NCBI GenBank assembly: GCA_029204045.2
Contig: CM055076.1
Location: 20,648,269 to 20,712,268 of the forward strand
DNA length: 64,000 nucleotides
Direction: 5' to 3'
Source of the DNA: Tillandsia leiboldiana
Taxonomy: Eukaryota; Streptophyta; Magnoliopsida; Poales; Bromeliaceae
Part shown: in pieces, positions 55,501 to 64,000 of the stretch
How the letters are laid out: every line of letters begins with the position of its first letter
How positions within the stretch are numbered: position 1 is the stretch's first letter
The notes under the pieces: model-generated
What the model was told of the DNA's origin: nothing
What the model saw: only the letters and a program-made list of their open reading frames with translations
The model's database searches: none
Translations under genes and position numbers: made by a program

Positions 55501-58381
55501 TGTTCCCTTTTTTTTTTCCTCGAAAAGTGTCTGAAACTAATTATCCATACTAAACCATTTAGGAGCTTCTAATCTATTATGTGAACTTCACACCAATGTT
55601 TTGAAAATGCTCTCATACTTTTTATCTTTTTAAAGGAAATCAATCCATTCAGGATGGGGGGTTTGGCAAGCCCCTAACTGACTTTTCATATAAAAAAGAG
55701 ATGATATATTCCTACAGAAGCCATTCTGACAATACTTACAAAGTATAAAAGCCAACACACCTACTACCAACCCAACAACCACCAATTTAACCGTTTTGAA
55801 CAAAATAAGTTACAAAACTAGAGAAAAATTAAAAGTTGCCCTCAAAATCTTTATGTAAATCAGTGAAAGACATAAAAACTTAGAGGGATGCTAGGTGTAC
55901 ACCCCTTTAGGGGTATACATCCTACACCCCACCCCATCCTGGGATGGGTATTATTCCACTCGTCACATCGAGTGACGAGTGAAATTCACCCCACCCCAGG
56001 ATGGGGTGGGGTGTAAGATATACACCCCTAAAGGGGTGTATACTTATATATACCCTATATACTCACTTGATCGGTCCTTTATCTTCTTCTTCTGTTGCTT
56101 CACCATATTGAGGTTACTTTGGAAATGTCTTCTTAATTGTCCTTACCTTCTATTTAATCCTGTAAAATAAAAGGCCATCTGAGAGATCAACAGAACAAAT
56201 TCGTTAAGGCTCACAACTCCTAGTTGCCCCTTGTAAGCAAGGAATTAAGTGCCATGGCACGGGGGCGTGCCGCTCGCCGCCTGGTACGGTACGGTACGGG
56301 CACGCTTCCGTGCCGACACGGGGCACGCTTGCGTGCCGATGGATACGTATGACCTCCCAGTGGCACACTGGCATGATTTTTTTTCATTTTTTTTGTTTCC
56401 AATAAGCTCTTATAATATTATTTTGAAATGTTTAGTCAAAAAATTATGAATATTGGCTATATATAGCTTACTATACTCACCAATTAACATATTGATAATT
56501 TTTTATATATATAAAGTATAATGGAGTTTTTTTTCAAAATAACTCTCTAAAATTTTATAATTTGCGAAATAATCTTATCAAAATTTTATTTGTAAAACTA
56601 ACCCTATTTTTGCCATATTAGCTTGCCATATTAGCGCCACATACAGAAGGCTCACCGCCTTCTAAAGACGGTGGACCGTCTTTAGCTATAATTTTCATGA
56701 TTAAGTTAATTTCAAACAAAATTATAGAGAGATACGTAAATAAAATAGGAATGTGGGTACGAGTCAGATTTTTAAGAGATTTAGGTTGTTATTGTAGCAC
56801 GATAAGATAAAATAAGAATGTGGGTACCGATTAGATTTTTAAAATATTTAGATTGTTATTATTTATTAACTAATATAAGAAGGAAAAGAGATAAAAAATA
56901 TTTTAATCATAAAACCTAAATCTTTAAAAGATTTAGATTGCTATTAGTTAGTGAATAATAACAACTTAAATCTTTTAAAGATCTGATTTATAACCACATT
57001 CTCATTTTATCTTATCTCTTTATTTTTTTATATTAGTTAGTAAATAATAATAATCTAAATCTCTTAAAGATACTCACATTTACTAACAACCAAAATTAGT
57101 TAGTGAACAAAATAACCTAAATCTCTTAAAGATTAAAAATAAAAAATATGTACCGTACAACATGTGATTTTTTTAAAAAATAACAAAAAAATACTCTACG
57201 CGTGATTAAAAAAAAAAAAAAAAAAAAAAAAGGAAAAACTGCCGTGCCGTGCGGCACGGCACGGGCGATACCCCCCCTGTAATACCCCCCCTGTACCGTG
57301 CCCCCATTTGAGGGGCACGGTACGTGCCGCCCTGGGCGGAGCGCGGGCGGCACTTGAAACCTTGCTTGTAAGTATTTAACTGATTTTTAGTGGCGGTTCT
57401 CCAGATTGTCTCGTATTTGTAGCTGGTTGGAATTTCGCAAGACAAAACAAAGCTCAGTCATAAACTTTAAATTAGGATTAGCAGGCTTGTAGTTGAGCTC
57501 AGTTGAGGATATTTTATTTTATAGATTAAAATAAAAGGCCATCTGAGAGATCAACAGAACAAATTCGTTAAGGCTCAGAACTCCTAGTTGCCCCCTGTAA
57601 GTATTTAACTGATTTTTAGTGGCGGTTCTCAAGATTGTCTCTCGTATTTGCAGCTAGTTGGAATTTCGCTAGACAAAACAAATCTCAGTCATAAATTTTA
57701 AATTAGGATTAGCAGGCTTGTAGTTGAGCTCAGTTGAGGGTACTTTATTGATTAAAGATTCTGTTATTCCTCTCCAACAAAATCTTCCAAGGAGAAAATA
57801 AATCAATACTACTCTTCACATGTATATTTTCTCATACTACTCTTCACTTGTACATTTTCTCCAATCTCCACAACTTCGTCATTGAGGCAGGTTCTGAGTC
57901 ATTATTGCAGCCTTTAGTTCCAGATTTCTTTCATGTAGGGACGCAGTGAAAATAAGTCGTCAATACTTTTACTCTCTAATCTATACTTAACACCTAACTA
58001 ATTTTCAAGAGATTTTAGGTCCTCTCCAACCATTTCTTCTGCGTACTCTCTATGTAAAATTTAGCTCCATATCCCACATTTGATATTTGACTGCATTGAT
58101 TACAAGCAACAAATTCAAACTACATTAAAAATAATGTGCAGAAAGAAGCTCAAGGACCCTTTCAGCATGAGTCAATTGCATGAAACCATGATGGAAATAT
58201 TGGAGTTGTTTATGGGCATTGGAGAACCAGACTACTGGGTCAGTTACTTGGTACCTGAAAATGCAGCTGCTTACAGGCAGCTTGTGGCCATGTCTGCTAG
58301 TGGTTTTGATGAATTGCCAGTTCTCATGGATGTGGGCAAACTCGGACAGCTAATGTCTGAGACACGAATTGTGCTATTAAG
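42474..58381 (+). CDS. PEX3: PEX3, peroxisomal biogenesis factor 3 (exons 1-5; C-terminus beyond window)
   Basis: Coding exons are 42474-42658, 42762-42961, 43064-43194, 55301-55428 and 58142-58381. All have GT-AG borders and phases 2, 1, 0, 2, giving about 294 residues. PEX3 is a peroxisomal membrane protein that docks PEX19 and drives insertion of peroxisomal membrane proteins. The N-terminus has a basic stretch (RHRRK) and one membrane segment (ILISLGVIGSGYTIYKLY), then the family landmarks HFENIQRISDTTTLPYAMHY, LWSMTMLSLYVRVQVNILGR, FLATADYLSTYGI and MSETRIVLL. Plant PEX3 is about 360 residues, so roughly 70 C-terminal residues lie right of the window. Intron 3 is 12.1 kb and full of transposons. 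Identification rests on recognised family sequence and is strong; expression is not tested. Confidence 0.93.
42762..42961 (+). CDS. PEX3: PEX3 exon 2
   Basis: Acceptor CTGTTAG and donor GTGTGTGA. The product includes LQTHFENIQRISDTTTLPYA and the RSRISDELDLS segment typical of the PEX3 cytosolic domain that binds PEX19, ending at LWEKLKVL. The phase-1 base A joins GT of exon 3 to give Ser before FTRTA. Confidence 0.92.
43064..43194 (+). CDS. PEX3: PEX3 exon 3
   Basis: Acceptor CCTCTAG, donor GTATTTAA. It encodes FTRTAASLWSMTMLSLYVRV, then QVNILGRHLYLDIARG, the most conserved core of the family. It ends on a codon boundary (LL). Confidence 0.93.
43965..44290. repeat. GGAGAGAAAAGG repeat block
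   Basis: Purine-rich GATGGAGAGAAAAGGAGAGA occurs twice with intervening AAATGACCTTCCAAAA, repeated at about 44047 and 44195. It looks like a decayed tandem or miniature element; no ORF. Confidence 0.6.
44560..47032 (-). mobile_element. Solo LTR with perfect TSD GCGGC
   Basis: 2,473 bp. On the minus strand it runs TGTAGTATCCTAAC to CCCCGGGGCGTGACA. Flanking pentamers GCGGC at 44555-44559 and 47033-47037 are identical. U3 is near 46600-47030, with a TATA-like TATATAAATA (inverted, about 46597) and a CT microsatellite at 46515. A highly GC-rich GCGGCGGCAGCG stretch lies at 45940-46340. No internal region, so it formed by LTR-LTR recombination. Confidence 0.88.
47038..50142. other. Unidentified repeat DNA in PEX3 intron 3
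   Basis: Contains only short frames on either strand. A related pair of segments (GCAGATTGTCTCTTGGAC at 44320 and GCGGATTGTCTCTTGGAC at 49655) brackets it together with the solo LTR, suggesting one older element about 5 kb long. Internal similarity such as GTTGGCAACCAGGTTTGGTT with GTTGGCGGCCAAGCGTGGTC is present. I recognise no protein domain. Confidence 0.4.
50143..53131 (-). mobile_element. Solo LTR (related to 37731-40216) with nested P
   Basis: On the minus strand it starts TGCAATATACTGAAC, like TGTAGTATACTGAAC at 37731, and ends GGCGTGACA. Flanks TATAG / TGTAG match 4 of 5 bases. U3 has repeated AAGGTTCGGAC/GAACTTCC units (52655-52960). A P element is nested at 51322-51664. Confidence 0.75.
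51322..51664 (+). mobile_element. hAT-like element P nested in solo LTR; TSD CTTGTATG/CTTGTGTG
   Basis: 343-bp copy with both termini (CAAGGATTTAAGTATCC, ATTTAAATCCTTG). The flanking octamers match 7 of 8 bases. Confidence 0.88.
53165..53715. repeat. TAGCGG/CCGCTAT-rich miniature element
   Basis: Ends are rich in TAGCGGCCATT and CCGCTATCCGCT. CAACGTT occurs just outside both ends (53173, 53710), which may be a target duplication. The middle is AT-rich, no gene. Confidence 0.5.
53760..55300. other. Rest of PEX3 intron 3
   Basis: AT-rich ordinary intron DNA with a (TTTTC)n tract at 54138-54175; nothing further recognised. Confidence 0.6.
55301..55428 (+). CDS. PEX3: PEX3 exon 4
   Basis: Acceptor ACTGTAG after a 12.1-kb intron, donor GTAAGAAG. 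It encodes GESDSFSKHGQQEFLATADY, then LSTYGIHTLIMNMQSAANEI and the start of LKE. Phase 2 (GA) is completed by the first base of exon 5. Confidence 0.9.
55885..56055. mobile_element. Hairpin miniature element in PEX3 intron 4
   Basis: Arms TGTACACCCCTTTAGGGGTA and TACACCCCTAAAGGGGTGTA, with CACCCCACCCCATCCTGGGA and its inverse inside, around a CTCGTCACATCGAGTGACGAG loop. Almost fully self-complementary. Confidence 0.82.
56166..57748. repeat. Tandem duplication of intron 4 DNA, first copy split by an element
   Basis: The unit AAAAGGCCATCTGAGAGATC...GAGCTCAGTTGAGG (about 220 bp) occurs at 56166-56237 plus 57365-57519, and intact at 57530-57748. The second copy is the empty version of the insertion site. 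Confidence 0.88.
56238..57364 (-). mobile_element. Q-type hAT-like element; TSD CTTGTAAG
   Basis: 1,127 bp, termini CAAGGAATTAAGTGCC and GGCACTTGAAACCTTG. Perfect duplications CTTGTAAG at 56230-56237 and 57365-57372. Interior contains an A run (57210-57230) and repeated AGATTTAGATTGTTATT, no transposase. Confidence 0.92.
58142..58381 (+). CDS. PEX3: PEX3 exon 5 (last in window)
   Basis: Acceptor ATGTGCAG. The spliced frame reads (E)KKLKDPFSMSQLHETMMEI, then GEPDYWVSYLVPENAAAYRQ and LGQLMSETRIVLL, all family landmarks. It ends AG before donor GTATGTTT, so the next exon should start with one base completing Ser or Arg. No such exon is recognisable from 58382 to 64000. Confidence 0.9.
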
Positions 58382-59744
58382 GTATGTTTATTTGGATTTT
58401 TTTTTTTTTGTTTGTGTTGGGGGCAGGGGTGGGGAGAGCCGGTTGAATTTCTTTACCTATTTTACATTAGAGTTTGATGATTTATGTAAATTTACCTGCT
58501 AGTATAACTTTGGACTGAATATTGTTGGGCGATATAGTGTTTGAACTTGGAAGAGGCAGGCACGAGAGTGGCATGAAGTCCTAATTGGGTAATTAATAAG
58601 CCTGATGTATATTAAGGATCAACCTTTGCAACTTATAGCACACATTTTATAGATTTTCCGATAACTAGTAAGAACATATTTTTGTATCCTCTGGTGGAAT
58701 TTGTTTTGGGACGTTTGAATTGGACTTGGAATGAGAAACTATCCAACCAAACAATTAGAATGGGAGCCAGTCATTTCATTCCCTTTCAAAGTCCCAAATC
58801 CGTCTAACCAAGTATCCCCATAATATAGTAATTAGTGGATGCTAAGTTATAAAGACTTATTAACGGAATTTGTTGCCCAATTGTATTATCTGATACTTAA
58901 CCCACTAATAACTTAAAAAACATATGCACTAGGCACCTTGCTTGATATGCCAGCTATGCAAGGTAGTCAAGGGAACCAACTGCATGTGTGGTCGTATACT
59001 GCATTGCTTTTTATTACACTTCTATAATTTGCATAGGTAAGATTGCGTATTGATTGATTCACTTGGTTGATAAGTTGGTTATTTATCAGCTATTTCTTTA
59101 TCTCCATTAGACAAAACGATAAAATATATTCTTGTTTCAATCTGACTAATGCTTCTACATATATAAGGAGAAGTTTATTTCCAGTTTGTAATATCATGCA
59201 GTATGTACAACCCAACATATCACATCATATGCTAAGGTTTTATTTTCTCTTTGATATTAGGCTTTGAAACTAAAATAGTCCTAGATATTGCTTGATCTAT
59301 AGTTATGATTTGATTGGGGACTCATTGAGTCTTGAGACTTGAAAAGAAGTAGCCGTGAAGTTTTGCAACCACAGGTTTAGTTGTTGAACTATGGTATTGT
59401 TGTTCTATTTCACCTTTTAGTATTTTTTTTTTACTTTTGTTGGATTTAAGTTCAGGTTTTGCAAAAATGAGATAAAAAAGACCAACTCGTAGTTTTTTGT
59501 CAACGTAAGTTAGCTGATGGATGTGACGAATCTTTCACTTGTCAAATTAAGTGACTAGTTCTAGCAAAGGTTAAAAATGTTGGTTTTGGTGTTAGCGGTT
59601 TCAAGGGCTTTGATGTTAGCAGTTTCAAGGGCTTTGATAATTCTAGGTTTCAGTTTAAAATATTTGCTGAATAATTACTAAATCCCAAAAGAATAAGATA
59701 AGTATCTAGGATTGAGAAGATAAATATCAAACTTGATTTTAAAC
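58382..59744. other. PEX3: PEX3 intron 5 DNA, nothing further recognised
   Basis: Follows the exon 5 donor. AT-rich, no convincing downstream exon and no identified element. Confidence 0.55.
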
Positions 59745-60088
59745 TAAGGATTTAAGTGCCATGGCACGAGATCGTGCCGAAAACTTGCCGACACGGTACG
59801 ACACGGTGCGTGCCGAGCGGTGTCGATGAGTGCCGGTCACAGAAAATACATGTGTGCCGACACATAATGGCATGAAATATTTATTTTCTTTAGCAACAAA
59901 TTTTTTTAATTACTTTTTATTTATCTTTATCAAACCTTTTGAACTTTATTAAGTAAATTACTTAGTAATTTAAAGAAAATAGGATTTTTAGTTGAGCCAT
60001 TGGCACGGGGGTTGTATTGTGCTAGTATTTTGTTTGCACGATATGACATGGTGGATACAGACCGTGCCGATGGATACTTAAATCCTTG
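59745..60088 (-). mobile_element. hAT-like element P; TSD TTTTAAAC
   Basis: Complete 344-bp copy (TAAGGATTTAAGTGCC to TACTTAAATCCTTG) with perfect octamers TTTTAAAC at 59737-59744 and 60089-60096. Confidence 0.92.
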
Positions 60089-60173
60089 TTTTAAACTATT
60101 TGAAATCTGGATAGATAAAAATGATGTTTTATGAAGTTGTTTATCAAAAAGATCAATATACCATAAAAGAAAT

Positions 60174-60711
60174 TGTTAAATATAAAATATAAAAACATCG
60201 TTCTCTGATATCATGTTAAATTATAAGAAACAACCGTTGTTCTCCAAAAACTCAGGCCGCTAGAGAATGATGTTTTTATATTTTTATAATTAACACTCCC
60301 CTTCACGTCTAGGCTCAAAATTTCTTAATAGGGCTAAGACGCAGACTTAATTAAATGGGAGGAAATTAAATAATGCTAGAAGCCTGGCAGGATTCGAACT
60401 AAGGACCTCTTGCTTTGATACCATCTAGAAGAATGTAAAACAACCATTATTCTCCAATAGCTTAAGCTGTCATAGAAAAACGATTTATTTTGCATTATTT
60501 AACATAGTCTCAAAGCAGGAGGTTCTGAGTTCGAGCCACGCCAGTCTCCTAGCAATATTGATTTCCTCCTATTTAATTCAAGTTCACATTATGTGGGCGT
60601 ATCAAGAAGTCTCGAGCTCATACGTGAGAGGGAGTGTTAAATATAAATATAAAATCACTGTTCTCTATCAGCTTAAACTTTTGGAGAATCACAGTTGTTT
60701 CACATAATTTA
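60174..60711. mobile_element. Pair of TRIM-like units in inverted orientation
   Basis: LTR-like blocks at 60174-60295 (TGTTAAATAT...TAATTAACA), 60424-60504 and 60635-60711. Between the first two: inverted polypurine (CTCCCCTTCACG), then the inverted primer-site-like TGCTTTGATACCA. Between the last two: TCTCAAAGCAGG, GGTTCTGAGTTCGAGCC and the purine tract GTGAGAGGGAG. Noncoding. Confidence 0.62.
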
Positions 60712-60985
60712 AAAGAAATATTAATGTTATATGTATAAGCCAAACTTGGACTTGTATTTTTGTTTCAAACTAATTTGTTCAAACATTTAGTTGATGAAGC
60801 CATTTAAACCATAACTAAAATATTTTGCTTTGGATTGGCGTTGATTGAAGTAGTTTCTTTTAGTTTCATTTTTAGGAATTTTAGATGAAACATCAGAACC
60901 ATGATTTTACTGTTTGAAGTTCAATTTGCTAGCCATCCATAAAGGAAAAGAAAAGAGAGCATAAATACGTTGTTTATGTTCCATA

Positions 60986-61330
60986 CAAGGGTTAAAGTGC
61001 CGTGGCACGGGAGCGTGCCGATGTTCGCTTAGCAAGGTACGACACAGGCACGCTTGTGTGCCGACGCATGGATACGCATGATTTTCTAATGGCACGCTTT
61101 GGCACGGGCTTATTTTAGTTTTTTTGGTCCCAATAAACTCTTATAATGTTATTTCGAATGGTTTAGTCAAATAATTATAAATATTAGTTATGTATTTATA
61201 AATACTATGCTTACCAATTAACATGCTGGTAAGTTTTTATATATATAAAGTACAACTATACTCCCTAGAGAATAGAAAATTACATCTTTATAGAGAGATG
61301 ACTGCTTAATTCTGCATAGATTGTTGCGGT
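60986..61330 (-). mobile_element. Q-type element, truncated
   Basis: Begins CAAGGGTTAAAGTGCCGTGG with Q-type GGCACG clusters, and continues through ATAAAGTACAACTATACTCC before it is lost near the LTR at 61338. Confidence 0.7.
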
Positions 61331-61337
61331 GGATCAC

Positions 61338-63884
61338 TATCACGTCTCCGAGTTACACTGAAATCCGGGCTCACCAATAGATCTATCACTTGTACGGGAA
61401 GTTCTGCACAAGCGAAGCATCTAATCTGCAAAAGTATATCAACTACTACATCTATACAAATATCAGAGCTGGAATAAAACTACTAACATAAACATAAACA
61501 TAAATCACTGTACAACTGATACAACTCCACAGAGTACACAAGTCTCCCACTGTTGAAAATAAAAACAAAGTATCAGTGTGCAAGAATAACTCTCCCAAAA
61601 ACTAGCTAATAGGGTACTCGTCTAGCACAACCAACCTCATAGGTAGGGATCTAACTCGCGACTCTCTTATCTCGATCAGTAGCAGTTATGGCTGTAGAAG
61701 TCTTTGCAAAAAGGTCAGCAACTACGGGTGTAACAATTACTACAAAGAAGTAATCCTCAGTGGGTACCGTCACCAATGTCGACGATCTACCCACTAGGCC
61801 CGCCAAAGGCGAAAGTAAACATCTACTGTAAAAGAAGGAAATTAAAGCTGGAAATAAAATTTACATCTATCATGCCTCTAAACTAACCATGCAATAGACA
61901 ATGCCATGGGAAGGGTACATGCATCAACTCACAAATGGAAATCACAACTAACCTAATTATACTGACTGTCACATCGGGTCCAGTCAAACCTGTGCCCACC
62001 TACCGCCACAATCAACCTCAAGGTGGCTAGTCGTACACTATAACCTCACCGAGAGTTGGTCCACTGTAGGTCGCCCCCACGGGGCAGTAAGGACGTCGAC
62101 ACGACAATCGCCCAATCTCTGGAGTGGCACTTGAGGGGTGCGACCCCACCGAGGAAAGCATCTGAGTATTGTCAAACTCAAATACGGCTCCGCGGGCTAT
62201 AATCAATGCGAATGATCAATCAGATCAAAGGGTAAATAATCCACGTGCCCATAGCACAATCCGGAGTAAAACTCTACGGTCTGGAACCACCGTTAACCCA
62301 GACGGCAGCCAGCAGAGCCTCACAGCCTTTAACTACTAAAAATCAAACAGCTCGGCTCCTCTCGCATGAGCGAAAATCAGTCCTACACTAATCTTAACGC
62401 TGTCAACCCACTGACCAGGGTAAAAGCAATAGCTAAAAATAGTAGTCTCAAATAAATGACAAGGATTACAAAGGATCAGATCAATGCTAGTGTAGGTTAA
62501 ACATGTATAGTTCAGGTTCTAAATGTCCAAATTTCCATTGCATACAAATAATCAGATGATCTTAGACTACATTAGCAATCAAGTCCACATGAAGACTAAC
62601 AACATTTTACCACTAATCAAATACAATTAGATCATACTATACATGCCAGACATAATAAGGAGTTCGACAGAATTGGTAAACTTCAACCCACCTCAATCGC
62701 ACTCCAACCATGGCAAGGAACCTCGCAGCACAACCTCATGCCTCATAGCCAGGGATCAAAAATTACTTTTTCGACTCACAGGTTCACACCTCCCTGCCAA
62801 GTATCAAGCGAAGCCTCCTCTGCTCAGGAATCACCCGCACACTGCTCCCCCTCCAATGAGCACAACACAAGCTCTACTGGCACAGTCAACATCCAAAACT
62901 CAACAAGCGGCCAATCCAATTCTAGAACAGAAATTCAACCAACCTCGCCTATAAGGAAGAATAGCTCCAAAACAACCAGCTGCTATTGGAAAAATCTAGC
63001 AGGAAATACTCCAAAACCTCAGTTAGAAGAACACAACTAGAAAAACTCATAAAATCCCTCAAAACACCAAATCTTAGCTCAAAAACTCAAATACTCAACA
63101 CCTACCTCAAATCCATCCGAGGGAAATCACTGCACAGGTTCCACTCTTTAGCTATCACACACACATCACACTCCACAACAACACAAAGCTCCAGCCAGGT
63201 CCAATTGAATGCTTTTTAGGTGCTGGTGAAGTGGGTGGGTTGGTATCCAGCTACTGGCATCTCACCAGAGAAAGAAAATGGAGATAGAGTGAGCTCCCAC
63301 ACTTGCTCTGGCTCAGAAGTGGTAAAAGGGCTTCTTTGTGGATGAGAGGTCCAATCTATAAAGGTAACCAAGGAGTAGCATGAGCTCTTGAAACGACGAG
63401 TCCAAAACAGATCCAAGGGGCAAAGTTGCACATTCGGGTGCCCGAATCCAATTTCGGGCGTCTGATATGTCGTAGCACACTATACACTGTAGCCCTTTTC
63501 GGGCACACGAACCAACTTCCAAAACATTGAAGCTATAGTAACCTTATCGTGGTTCACTCCGGGTGGCCGAAATTGCATCCAAAAGCTCACCAACCAACCA
63601 ACACTTGTCAGCATCGTGTGATAAATTCAAGGGGTCCACCAACTCACTTTCGGATTGCCATAATAACTTTCGGATGTCCTAAATAACTACAAGTCTGGGC
63701 GCCCAAAACCTGATTAGGGCGCTCAAAACCTCTGGAACTGCAGTTCCTTCAGATTTCACGATCCCGAGTCTGTTTTCGCGTCTATTTGTGCTCAAATGAC
63801 TCTAGCTTAGCCCGACCATCTCCAGATGTATCGGCCAACGAACAAAGTTGCATCCGAATAGTTACTTAGCACTGGAACACTACA
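61338..63884 (-). mobile_element. Gypsy-type LTR, minus strand, near-complete
   Basis: On the minus strand it starts TGTAGTGTTCCAGTGC at 63884 and reaches GGAGACGTGATA at 61338, a decayed GGGGCGTGACA end. TATA-like region near 63355, TGGAGTGGCACTTGAGGGG at 62118, GGGCGCCCAAAA-type U3 repeats at 63430-63730. No clear target duplication. Confidence 0.7.
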
Positions 63885-64000
63885 ATATGGCATATTGTGA
63901 TCTGCAGGTATAAGATTTATTTGACAATTTTGGTATAGATATTGCTGGTTTGTGAGAAAGTCATATATTGCTGGTACATCTCATTGTATTGTCGTACGTA

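Noticed and set aside
60530..60546. tRNA-like B box (GGTTCTGAGTTCGAGCC) suggesting a tRNA gene or SINE
   Set aside because: No A box or cloverleaf is found, and LTR-like blocks, primer-site-like and purine tracts fit a TRIM better.
58382..64000. Search for the last PEX3 exon(s)
   Set aside because: No acceptor followed by a frame resembling the PEX3 C-terminus was found; the CTGCAG at about 63905 leads to an unrelated reading frame.

Overview
The window is nuclear DNA from a flowering plant, probably a monocot with a repeat-rich genome. Exact species cannot be read from the sequence; a bromeliad-like genome is only an impression. Two conserved spliced genes are present. Both run off the window and both carry very large introns full of transposable elements. 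Almost everything else is transposon-derived.

Left third (1-22.1 kb): a TTC5-type tetratricopeptide gene runs on the minus strand from its ATG at 22119. Exons 1-4 are compact (22119-21361). Exon 5 lies about 18.5 kb further on (2878-2789), and the remaining exons are beyond the left edge. The giant intron holds hAT-like elements rich in GGCACG/CGTGCC (called P, about 345 bp, and Q, 1.1-2.0 kb), many with exact 8-bp target duplications and nested in each other. It also holds a complete TRIM retrotransposon, about a dozen fold-back elements seated in (TA)n microsatellites, and a broken Ty3/gypsy element (5' LTR, primer site, gag zinc knuckle, protease, half a reverse transcriptase) that ends in a microsatellite.

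Middle (22.1-42.2 kb): a duplicated, degenerate plant-mobile-domain (MAIN-like) gene remnant; a CACTA-type terminus next to a frameshifted PTI1-like kinase exon; then about 14 kb of truncated, abutting and inverted long LTRs. The GC-rich U3 regions of several carry tandem repeats of about 81 bp, each with a G-box-like CACGTG.

Right third (42.2-64 kb): PEX3, the peroxisomal membrane biogenesis factor, on the plus strand. Five coding exons with consistent splice sites and phases (42474-58381) cover about 294 residues, and the last roughly 70 residues lie beyond the right edge. Intron 3 (12.1 kb) contains two solo LTRs, one with a perfect 5-bp target duplication. Introns 4 and 5 contain hAT-like elements, a GC-rich hairpin, an inverted TRIM-like pair and another LTR.

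The two genes are divergently arranged about 20 kb apart and nothing suggests they work together. No tRNA, rRNA, CRISPR array or bacterial-type operon was seen.
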